Assembly: GCA_033807775.1 (NCBI GenBank)
Contig: CM066312.1
Location: forward strand, 23,037,696 to 23,101,695
From: Saussurea involucrata
Lineage: Eukaryota; Streptophyta; Magnoliopsida; Asterales; Asteraceae
Length of the DNA: 64,000 nt
Direction: 5' to 3'
In this document: positions 33,702 to 44,058 of the stretch, piece after piece
How the letters are laid out: each line of letters starts with the position of its first letter
How positions within the stretch are numbered: position 1 is the stretch's first letter
Translations under genes and position numbers: made by a program
The notes under the pieces: model-generated
Told to the model about the DNA's origin: nothing
Databases searched by the model: none
What the model saw: only the letters and a program-made list of their open reading frames with translations

Positions 33702-35373
33702 CTCATACGCTAAGGAGTCTCTATGTTCAGCGTGTGAGAAAGGGAAACAAACTAAGGCAAGCTTCAAGTCTAAGCAAGTTTCCTCAGTGTCATCTTCTCT
33801 ACAACTTCTCCATATGGATTTGTTTGGCCCTGTTAACAAACAATCCATCGCTGGAAAGAAATATACATTGGTCATAGTTGATGAATTCTCTCGCTATACT
33901 TGGGTAATGTTTCTTCGTTCTAAGAGTGACACCCCTGAATAACTCATCACTTTTGTCAGGAAAATGGAAATCCTGAACAACATGACCGTTCGCTCAATAA
34001 GGAGTGATCATGGGACTGAATTCAAAGACAACTCTCTTGATTCCTTCTTTGAAAGTAAGGGTATTTCTCACAACTTCTCATCAGTGAGAACACCGCAACA
34101 AAATGGAGTTGCTGAAAGAAGAAATCGAACTATCATCGAAGCTGCACGTTCAATGCTCATCGATTCTCACCTGCGTACTAAGTTTTGGGCAGAAGCTGTC
34201 AACACTACTTGTTTTACTCAAAACAGGTCGCTGATAGTCAAAAGATTCAAGAAAACAACCTAAGAACTTTTTCATGGGAGAAAACCTTCAATTAGCTTTC
34301 TTCACATCTTTAGATGTCAGTGTTTTATACTGAACAACAGAGATGCCCTTGGAAAGTTTGATCCTAAGGCTGATGATGGAATCTTTCTTGGATACTCTTC
34401 AGTTTCCAAAGAATTCAGAGTCTTCAATCGAAGATGAGAAACTGTAGAAGAAACTATCCACGTCACTTTTGACGAATCCCGTTCAGCGAACTCTAAACCT
34501 TCTGCTGATACTGAAGAACTGAATCAATGGATGTTTTCTCATCTTGGTGATTCAGAAGACGCTCCTACTCCTCCATCTCATACTCATCCCGCTGAAGATG
34601 ATGATCCTACTATCATCCCAAGCATGCAGAATAGTGAAGCTGAAACATCATGTGTCTCAGCTGTTCCTATTAACACTATGCCTGCCTCTGAACCTTCTAT
34701 CTCAGACATACCATCTACTTCTCAGCAATCAGTGAATGAAATGACATCTGAACCTCTTCCTCTCTTGGCTGATATACCAGAAGTTGCTGAAGCCTCATCT
34801 TCAGCTCCTCCAGAAGTTCAAATTGAGTAAGCAACTCATGCTCCGGCTCAACGATGGACTATCAATCACCCTATTGAACAAATTCTTGGTGATCCAAACG
34901 CTGGTATTCAGACTCGACGAAGTGCAGGTAATATTTGTTTATTTGTTAACTTTATTTCTCTGATTGAACCAAAGAAAACAGATGATGCCCTCAGAGATCC
35001 AAACTGGGTCAGTGCTATACAAGAAGAGCTGACAGAATTTGAAAGAAATAAAGTTTGGAAGCTCGTTGTTAGACCATCCGACAAGTCAGTGATAGGCACT
35101 AAATGGGTCTATCGAAACAAGTTGGATGAACATGGAACTGTAACCCGCAACAAGGCTCGTCTTGTTGCTCAAGGATACAGACAAGAGGAAGGTATAGATT
35201 ACGACGAAACGTTTGCTCTAGTAGCAAGACTAGAAGCCATTCGTCTATTCTTACCTTACGCAGTACACAGAGACTTCAAAGTTTATCAGATGGATGTTAA
35301 GTCAGCGTTTCTGAATGGAAAGCTGAATGAAGAAGTCTACGTGGAACAACCTCTAGGATTCTCAGATCCTAAA
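33702..35373 (+). pseudogene. Copia A pol, segment 2: integrase and RT start
   Basis: Resumes exactly where 20749 stopped (LCSACEKGKQTKASF). It contains the integrase core (HMDLFGPVNK, RSDHGTEF, TPQQNGVAERRNR), the GIFLGYSSVSK region and RT start (KWVYRNKLDEHG, GIDYDETFA). In-frame stops at 33940, 34261, about 34435 and 34828 inactivate it. The frame is otherwise that of B. It is cut at 35373 by the LTR+PBS fragment; CTAAA 35369-35373 is duplicated. Confidence 0.9.
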
Positions 35374-35650
35374 TCTTGATACCACTTGTTAGGTCCATGA
35401 TCTTCATACAATCCAAGTATTGTGTAACAAGATGATGAAGAACATTATTGAAAAGGAAATCTAACCTAGAGAGAACACAAAGTGATTAGAGATCTACATC
35501 TTGTATTAATGAATTCACATCTTAGAAACTACAAGTAAAGACCTATTTATAGTCTTCATCACTTGCTACAACAATTAAGCATAAGCCCTTTAACACATCT
35601 ATTGCTTTACAAAACTTTCTATTATAAAGGACAACTTCAGTGTCCTAACA
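35374..35650 (-). mobile_element. LTR+PBS insertion (277 bp) with 5-bp TSD
   Basis: On the minus strand the LTR runs from TGTTAGGACAC (35650) to GGACCTAACA (35387), 264 bp, then a 2-bp spacer and TGGTATCAAGA (35384-35374), which matches the first eight bases of the Met primer-binding site. The duplicated target CTAAA (35369-35373 and 35651-35655) sits directly against both ends, so there is no internal region and no second LTR. The LTR is clearly related to that at 58846-59140. Confidence 0.88.
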
Positions 35651-36712
35651 CTAAACATCCAGGTTATGTTTATAAACTGGATAAGGCACTTTATGGCTTA
35701 AAGCAAGCTCCTCGTGCATGGTATGGCACTCTCTCCTCTTATATCCAAATCGAAAAATTTGAGCGAGGTAAAATCAACAAAACTCTATTTTTCTGGAAAG
35801 TAAAAGGTCATATTATTCTTGTTCAATTATATGTCGATGACATTATATTTGGTTCCACCAATCCTGACCTTTGTACTCGTTTCGCGGATAGAATGAAAGA
35901 TGAATATAAAATGAGTATGATGGGTGAGCTAACATATTTCCTTGGTCTTCAAATCAAACAGAACGAAAAAGAAACTTTCATTCATCAGGGAAAATATGTT
36001 AAAGATATGCTGAAGAAATTCGATTTAACTCAGAGCTCAGCTATGAAAACCCCTATGGTACCGCCGCTGATACTAAACAAGGATCCTTCTGGAATACCTG
36101 TTAATGTCACGACGTATCGTGGGATGATCGGCTCTCTCTTGTATCTTACAGCTAGCCGACCTGATATTATGTATGCAACTTGTTTGTGTGCACGATATCT
36201 AGCTGAACCTAAGCGATATCATTTGATCGTTGTAAAGCGAATCTTTCGTTGCCTTAAGGGTAGTCCTAACCTAGGTCTTTGGTATCCCAAAGACTCAGGG
36301 TTTGATCTAATCACCTATTCAGATAGTGATTTTACAGGTTGCAAATTGGATAGGAAAAGCACCACAGGAGGCTGTCAGCTCCTGGGTGGAAAGCTGGTGA
36401 GTTGGACAAGTAAAAAGCAAAACTCAGTGTCCACCTCAACCGCTGAAGCTGAATATGTAGCTGCTGGAAGCTGTTGTTCTCAGGTCTTGTGGATGAGAAA
36501 TCAACTACTGGACTATGACCTTCAGCTATCAAAAATTCCAATCTATTGCGACAGCACTAGTGCTATCGCTATAGCCAATAATCCAGTGCTACACTCAAAG
36601 ACCAAACACATCGAAATCAGGTATAATTTTATTAGAGATCATGTGATGAATGGTGATATAGAACTTCATTTTATCCCAACTGACGTTCAGTTAGCTGATA
36701 TGTTTACCAAAC
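35651..36712 (+). pseudogene. Copia A pol, segment 3: RT and RNase H
   Basis: Continues RT from HPGYVYKLDKALYGLKQAPRAW, with the catalytic YVDD at 35830-35841, to RNase H (STAEAEYVAAGSC, DSTSAIAIANNP, TKHIEIRYN, then QLADMFTK). Within this part no stop is visible. It is cut at 36712 by element C; CAAAC 36708-36712 is duplicated. The last codons of pol are at 48125-48194. Confidence 0.92.
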
Positions 36713-36973
36713 TGTTAGGTCTTAATATGTGTGGAATTAGAAGTTCAGGGACTTGTTTTGTCTTTTCTTGTAAATACCCTTTGGGTATAAATAGTTTGTG
36801 TTTTACCTAGTATTAGGTTAATGATCATTATTATTGTTTTGCAAAACCTTTGTACGGCTACAGTCTGCCACCGAATCTTATTCATTCGATCTATCAATAC
36901 AAGTGAGATTTATGGCTGGCTATTACTGATTGTGTTGATTAATTGTTGATTGCTTATGTATATGGGATCCACA
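36713..36973 (+). repeat. 5' LTR of Copia C
   Basis: 261 bp, TGTTAGGTCTT...GGATCCACA, TATAAATA at 36786-36793. Differences to the 3' LTR: G/A in the CCTTTGGG block, C/A in TTTTACCTAG, and A/C near the end (TATATGGG/TATCTGGG). Confidence 0.97.
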
Positions 36974-36975
36974 AT

Positions 36976-36987
36976 TGGTATCAGAGC
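36976..36987 (+). promoter_or_regulatory. Primer-binding site of Copia C
   Basis: TGGTATCAGAGC, a perfect initiator-tRNA-Met complement, two bases after the LTR. Confidence 0.95.
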
Positions 36988-37399
36988 AGAAGGACATTGA
37001 TTCAAAGGTATTTGTTTTATTTTTCTTGATCATTCATCGCACGCACTGTGTTCATCTCAAGAATTTGATTGCTTCGATTTTGGTGTTAAAACCTAAAATT
37101 GAGGCTAGATAAATTCTTCGTATAAGTTTTTCTAAGATATACAAGTGTTTTCAAATCATCTTGTTGAGTAAAAATCCTTGATTTTTAAAATTCTAGATCT
37201 GTTTGGTGTTTGCTCCCTGTTCGTGAGAAGTATTAATTTTTCTGGTCAAAAGTGCTAGTTGATTCGTTTCTAGTATTGTTTTCGTGAGTTTTTGGGTTAG
37301 TTTCCGTGTTAGTACTAAGTACATGCAGATTATCTCTCATCAAGACTGCAGAAATTCATTGAACCGGGTAAGTTTTTCTTGTTTCTGATTTGGTTTCGA

Positions 37400-37690
37400 A
37401 GTCCCGGTATTAATATCTCCCGGTAGTAATAACTCCCGGTGCTGATAACTCCCGGTAGTGAATATTCCCGATACTGATATCTCCCGGTAGTGTGTAACTC
37501 CCGGTGTAGTCATCTCCCGGTAGTGATAACTCCCGGTGCTGATATCTCCCGGTAGTATTAACTCCCGGTGTAGTCATCTCCCGGTAGTGATAACTCCCGG
37601 AACTATTTTCTCCCGGTACTTCAACTTCCGGTACTTTAACTTCCGGTACTATTTTCTCCCGGTACTGCCATCTCCCGGTACTATTCTGTG
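37400..37690 (+). repeat. CTCCCGGTA short-repeat array in the C leader
   Basis: About 18 to 20 copies of a roughly 15-bp unit around CTCCCGGTAGT, variably spaced and diverged, between the PBS and the gag ATG. The 161-codon minus-strand frame here is only a translation of the repeat. A second array of the same core lies at 43553-43810. Confidence 0.9.
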
Positions 37691-37794
37691 TCATCCAGTA
37701 GAATTGTCTTAGGCTACACTCTGTTAGAATTTGCGTTAGGTTTCTCAAAATCCTTTGAATCACATTACGTCCTACGATCACCACTGCAATCTCA

Positions 37795-40700
37795 ATGGCT
37801 TCACAAGACGCACTCGCTATCGGATCTGAGTTCAAGCCTCCTGTTCTATATCGCGGGGAATACAATGTATGGAAAGACAGATGTTTGTGCTTCATTCAAA
37901 CCAAGCCACTTTACGAGGAAATTCTTCGCTCGCTCAAGAAGGGCCCTGTTGTTCCACCATTAATGGATGTTCCAGCTATTGAAGGTGGACCTCCCGCCCA
38001 CAAAGTGCCCATACCGTATGACAAACTGATGGTAGAAGAGAAACGTAAAGCCGATGGTGACATATTGGCTTAAACTTATCTGGTATATAGTCTTCCCAAC
38101 AACATCTATTGTAGCATCGACAGCTACAAGGACACGGCCAAAGGAATGTGGGATCAGCTAGCCAAGATAATGCAAGGCAGTCGAGAAGGAAATCAGATGA
38201 AGATCTCGAATTGTTTCGCTAGGTATGAATCCTTCAAGGTAAAAAGAGGCGAATCACTCACTGAGACATATGAACGCTTCTGTACTCTTCTGAATGATTT
38301 GCACAAGAACAATATCTTCAAGTCCAATCTAGAATGCAACATCAAGTTTCTCAAAAACCTTCAACCTGAATGGAAGGGCTTTGTTCAACACGTCCGCCAC
38401 AATCGTTCGCTAGAGAATGTTCCGCTGCACGAGATATACGAGATGTTACTTCAAGATGAAGATGATGTTTCTGAGTTGATGGGAGATAACAAGTCTAAGG
38501 AGAAGATAAAGGAAGATCCTTTTGCTTTAATATCTCACAAGAAGGAAAAACAATCGTCTCGCAGTTCTCATCGAGAAGAAGCTCCGAGTGAATCCTAACA
38601 TGAAGATGACGAACCAGAAAGTGATTCTGATCCTGAGCTTGATAGCATCAAGAAAGTTGTCGCCTTGTTAACCCGGGAGTATGCACGGAAAAAGTTCTTC
38701 AAGAAGCCATCGAATAACAACCAACGATACTCCACTAACTCCAAGCGTCGGGATTACAAGGACAAAAACGATGGGAAACGCAAGAATGATGATGGAAGAA
38801 AGAGAAATGACGATGGGAAGCGCTCTGAAGGAAAGTCTGATGATCGAGATGATGATGAACCCGTGAAATGCTACAACTGCGGGAGGCAAGGTCATTTCGC
38901 CAAAGATTGCCGGCAGCCTGTAGTACGTAATGCTGAGTAATATAAGAACAAAATGCTTCTAGCAAGACAGAAAGAGGCAGGTCAAGCATTGATGGCGGAA
39001 GACGATCACTGGCTGCTCAAGACTGATGATGAGCATGAAGATGCGGAAGCTCATATGTGTTACACTGGTCTGAATCCGGAAGATACTGATTCCGAAGATG
39101 ATTCTTTCGACGAAAAGAAGGACAAACACGAGTGCCAGGTATGTGGTTCTTCCAATGCTAACTTGTTAAATCAAATGCATGAAATGGTGCACACTTTGGA
39201 TTCGTTTAAAAATAAGGTTAAGACCAAAGACGCCCACATCTCTAAGCTAGAAGCCGAGGTTAAGTTAAAATATGATACCATAGGCAGACTAGCGATTGAA
39301 AAGGCTGAGGACAAATGTGTGATAGATAATTATCAAACTGAGTGCTCGGCCTATTCAGAAAGAGCTAAACTTCTCGAGACCCAAATATCTGAATATACTC
39401 AAAAGTTAGAGAAATCTCAGGAGGAATTTTCTAAAAGCATTTTAGTTCAAGATAATGTTTTAAAAGAAAATGAAAAATTGACCACTAAGCTTAAGGAACT
39501 TGAATCCAAACTTTATAAACTTGGTCAATCTGAACAAACCATCCACTTGAACAAGCCCAAGGATTTCAAATATTACAACTCACTTTGGGGACTCGGATAT
39601 GATAATCCGTGCTACCTAAAGAAGGTCTTGTCAAAGGTTCCCACTCTTTATGAATTTGATTTCATGGGCTTAGACAAGATATATCATGAGTACAAAATCA
39701 AGTGGACTAAGGCATCTAAGGAAGATGAGGAGTTTGAGGACTTTAAAAGACAAACCGCCATACCTCTACCTCCAATACAGGCAAAATCTAAAACGGATAC
39801 TTCCTCTTCGGAAAATAACACGAAATCGGATGATGCGCCGCCTAGGAAGAACATAAATGTACAAATTCCTTTCGTATACGAAACGCTTAATGCATCGTAT
39901 TTAAAAAGCAAAATTCCTTATCTCTCAAATGACTATTTTGACATCTGCTCTCTCGCCAAAACGGTTGAGACTTCACCTCCTGTTCCGGCAACCGCAGATG
40001 AAGACTCTAATGATCAAACAGAGTTGAAACGTTATGTTCCACCTCTGATTTTGGAAAACATTATTTTTAAACTGGAAGAGTCAATTATAAGAGATAAGGT
40101 CACTTATGAAACCGAAAGGATTGTACTTTTAGATTCTATTGACAAGCTCAAACAGAATAAACCCGACACACTACCCGAATCTGAAAGAGAGTCCTATCGA
40201 ACCGAGATTGATAAGTTGACGTCTCAACTGGCTGTTTTGGCATCTGAAGCCTTAACGCTGAGAATGGCTAAGAGGAACTCTGTAGATACCCCAATGACGC
40301 CGGTCACTCCTGAAACAATCTCGTTTGATGATGCTCAGATCTTCTCGGATAGTTCGTCGTGCAAAGCCTTTATGGGAGTGTCTGATGACACCAGCACTAA
40401 AGATTTGAGCGTTAAAGATAAAGGTAAGGCCATCGAATCCGATTTTGTTCAAAAGGATCTTTTACCAATTTTTGACAATCCGTTTGCGGATAACTCCTTA
40501 TCTGACTTTGATGGAAACACTTCACCTGATTCTGCAAGAAGATTTTCTGAGTTTATGAACTCCACTCCTTTTCATGACGATGATTTTTCTAAATTTGACT
40601 TCGATCCGAAGCTTCCTAGTCACTCTAAATTTTTAGAAAAATTGCCCGAACCGGTTAATTTTGAGAAGGGCGAATGTTCGAATTCGAAAACCGTTTCCAA

Positions 40701-41234
40701 GACCACTTCAAAAACCAAATCTAAACGTCGGTCTAAGAAACGTGGTACACCCGGTAAAGGCTCATCTAAACAACCCATTTTCTCAAACTTCTCTAACGCT
40801 CAAACTAATGTAATTTCAGATAGTACGGGTCGGGGAAAGCGGCTCGCAGAGAGTGGGTAGAGAAGAATGCTAAGATGCGCCCTGAGAAGAACAAGTCATT
40901 TACTTCTGTTTTGAATAATAGGAATAATAACGACAAACATGAATTTGGTTGGAACAATTCTGTTGAACATGGTTTTAAATTTCCTGTTAAACTTGACAAT
41001 GTTCATCAATTGATTGGTTTTTCGCGTAAATATGTTTGTTGTTTTGTTTGTGGTGTGAATGACTTGATTGACTCTAGATATGCAAATGATTGGGTTGGCT
41101 CATATCATATTTTTAATTCTAATGGTTCACACAAATCCAAACCAAAAAGACCCAGCTCTAAACGGGTCTCAAACAATGGTGCTGCACCTAACACCCAAGG
41201 ACCCACTACCAGATGGGTACCTAAACGTGCTTAA
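37795..41234 (+). pseudogene. Copia C gag (long, with stops and a frameshift)
   Basis: ATG 37795 starts MASQDALAIGSEFKPP. One frame runs to about 40840, broken by stops at 38071, 38596 and 38938, then a 1-base shift and the frame of 40875 to TAA 41232-41234. It holds the Copia gag domain (GMWDQLAKIMQGSREGNQMK; FLKNLQPEWKGFV), a basic Lys/Asp stretch, zinc knuckle CYNCGRQGHFAKDC at about 38871-38912, then a 600-residue region with long coiled-coil-like heptads (39200-39540). At about 1,150 codons it is very long for Copia gag. Function: particle shell and RNA binding. Confidence 0.88.
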
Positions 41235-43493
41235 TCTATGTTTTACAGCCCGGTCATGTGTGGTTTCTCGACTCTGGATGCTCCAAGCACATGACTGGTA
41301 AAAGGGAGCTACTCACCAACTTCAAGGAGGAGTACTGCGGTGATGTTCGGTTTGGAAACGATAATGTGGCCCCGATCATGGGCTACGGCGACCTAGTTCA
41401 GGACAAACTCACGATCAAACGAGTGTCCTACATCGACGGCCTTGGTCACAACCTTTTCAGCATCGGCCAGTTTTGTGACAAGGATCTTGAAGTGCGATTC
41501 AAGGCGAAGAGATGCAGTATTCTAGCTGACGATGGGACGGAAATTCTCGCTGGTACTCGACGGACGAACTTGTACACCATCAATCTCGCCACAGTCAAAA
41601 CCGATAAAGAAATTTGCCTGATGTCCAAAGCTACTACTCAACAGAACTGGCCATGGCATCGACGGCTATCGCATCTCAACTTCAAGAACATCAATAAGCT
41701 GGTGCTGGGCAGACTAGTCAAGGGTATGCCAGAACTACAATTCGCGAAAGAACATCTCTGCTCTGCATGCGAGATGGGTAAGATGAAGAAGGTGTCTCAC
41801 AAGCCAAAACCGGTTCCGAGCACGTCACGACCATTAGAGCTGATCCACATGGATCTCTGCGGCCCTATGCGCGTTCAAAGCATAAGTCACAAGAAGTACG
41901 TCTTAGTGATGGTGGACGACTATTCAAGGTACACCTGGGTCAAGTTCCTTCGTTCAAAGGACGAGACGCCAGAGGTTATAATCAACCACCTCAAGGGAGT
42001 TCAAAACAACCTTCAGCTGACCGTAGTCACGATTCGCACGGACAACGGAACGGAATTCAAGAATCATCTCATCAGCGATTTTCTCACTTCGGTGGGGATT
42101 TTGCACACCTTCTCGGCAGCAAGGACTCCGCAACAAAACGGCGTGGTGGAACGTCGTAATTGCACTTTGGTGGAAGCGGCGCGCACTATGCTGACTCAGT
42201 ACGCACTCCCTATGTTTCTATGGGCCGAGGCTATCGCGACAGCGTGCTACACTCAAAATAGATCCATCATCCACAAGCGCTTCAACAAGACGCCTTATGA
42301 GGTCATCAATAAGCGCACCCCCAACTTCGGATACTTTCATGCGTTTGGGTGCAAATGCTTCGTTCTGAACGATAAGGATGATCTCGGCAAGCTCAAACCG
42401 AAGGCGGATGAGGGGATCTTCATTGGCTACTCGACATCTTCCAAAGCATACCGCGTCTATAATAAAAGGACCAAGAGTGTGATCGAGAGTACTAACGTGA
42501 CCTACGACGAATTGGTCGACCTGGCTTCTGGACATAACAGTTCGGAACCCGCGCTTACTGGAGTGCTGGCTTCTGATCTCTCTCGATCGGAACCCAAGCA
42601 TACAACAGTAGATCCTTCGACGTCCAATACGTCGAAGTCACAATCTTCTGAGTTAGATCTTCTGTTTCAAGATTTTTATAATGATTTATTTTTCCCCCAG
42701 TTTCTACTAATGCTTCTTTGAATGCAGATGGAACTATAGTGGTGTCGACCGACTTTTCCGGTCCTCCTCCGACCCCCAATGATACATCCTCGGAGGACTC
42801 ACCTACTTCACCTGTAATTGCGACGACGACACCTCCCTCATCAGTGGTTCCAACCACTTCTTCCCCGGAGCAAGCAACGGCTCGGACGACACTGCCACAT
42901 CTTCGTCAACCGCTGTTGTATCTCCACTTGCGGCCGTTCCAAGACTACATACGGTTCCATCCCTTGAAGCTGTTCAGAATCTACCCCTTGGGTCCTACGT
43001 CGATGCGGATAATTCAGAACCTCTGTCGGTTCCTCTACCCCACACGAGGAAATGGACTCGAGCGCACCCTCCGGAGCAAATTATTGGCAGTCCGACCGTT
43101 CCAGTTCAGACTCGAGCTACCTCGGAAGCTGAAGATGACGTTGCACATGCTTTGCTGAGCAATACTCAAACCCGTGCGGCAACCGGTAACGAGTGCCTCT
43201 TCTCGGTTTTCTTGAGCAATGTCGAACCGGCATCAGTAAAGGATGCTTTACACGACCCGGACTAGATAATGGCCATGCAAGAAGAGCTCAACGAATTCGA
43301 GAGTCTCAAAGTTTGGCGTCTGGTCCCTCGCCCGAAGCACCGAACCATCATTGGCACGAAATGGATTTTCAAGAACAAAAAGGACGAGAATGGTGTCGTG
43401 GTCCGAAACAAGGCACGTTTTGTCGCTAAGGGGTATAGACAACAAGAGGGGATCGACAACGAAGAGACGTTTGCACCAGTGGCCCGAATCTAG
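41235..43493 (+). pseudogene. Copia C pol: protease, integrase, truncated RT
   Basis: Protease motif WFLDSGCSKHMTG at 41260, pre-integrase (RRLSHLNFKNINK; LCSACEMGK), integrase core (HMDLCGPM, RTDNGTEF, TPQQNGVVERR) and GIFIGYSTSSKAYR region are open to 42721. A frameshift follows at a T/C run near 42690; downstream codons are in other frames (42718-43158). RT begins at 43269 (MAMQEELNEFESLKVWR, GTKWIFKNKKDENG) and stops after TFAPVARI at 43493. The remaining RT, with the YVDD box, and RNase H are missing. Pol of a full relative would continue for about 430 residues. Confidence 0.9.
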
Positions 43494-43552
43494 TTGTAGA
43501 ACACTACACACGATCGATTTCATCGATCTTCATCGCGACACTGTTAGGGTTT

Positions 43553-43810
43553 TAGGACTCCCGGTAGTCTCGACTCCCGGTAGTCTCGACTCCCGGTAGT
43601 CCCGACTCCCGGTAGACCCGACTCCCGGTAGTCTCGACTCCCGGTAGTCCGACTCCCGGTAGTTCCATGTACCGGTAGTTTTAAGTCCCGGTAGTCCTGA
43701 GTCCCGGTATTTCCATGTACCAGTAGTTCCAAGTCCCGATACCTTAAGTTTTTTGAAGTCCCGGTACCTTAAGTTTTTGAAGTCCCGGTAGTTTAACTCC
43801 CGGTGCTCAG
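43553..43810 (+). repeat. Second CTCCCGGTAG repeat array in C
   Basis: About 14 copies of a 15-bp unit (GACTCCCGGTAGTCTC type), more regular at its start than the leader array, located between the truncated RT and the 3' ORF. The same core at two places in one element is unusual. The region 43494-44058 holds no gene. Confidence 0.88.
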
Positions 43811-44058
43811 GCACTGGTATTTCCAATTTTTCAAGTACTGATCTTTGCGAGCTCCGTAAGATTCAAGATTTGCCTATATGCACCTTAACTGTTCTTTTTT
43901 CCTTTCATTAAACTCGGATCCTACAAGACTCGAGTTGTGAACGGTCTTGCACTGTACCGACTCTCGGTGTTCCAAATCCGACAATACGGGCCTCGAGACT
44001 TAATTATAAGTCAAACAAAGCACTGGTTATTGACTCTTAAACTCGTTTTTACAGGTAC

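Noticed and set aside
35563..35655. N-terminal 31 codons of the ORF that starts at 35563
   Set aside because: These codons are the reverse side of the inserted LTR; the true RT sequence resumes at 35651.
37410..37895. 161-codon minus-strand ORF with repeated RYxxREL motifs
   Set aside because: It is only the translation of the CTCCCGGTA repeat array opposite the gag start of element C.
43530..43826. 98-codon minus-strand ORF with GTTGSRDYRES-type repeats
   Set aside because: It is a translation of the second short-repeat array in element C, not a gene.
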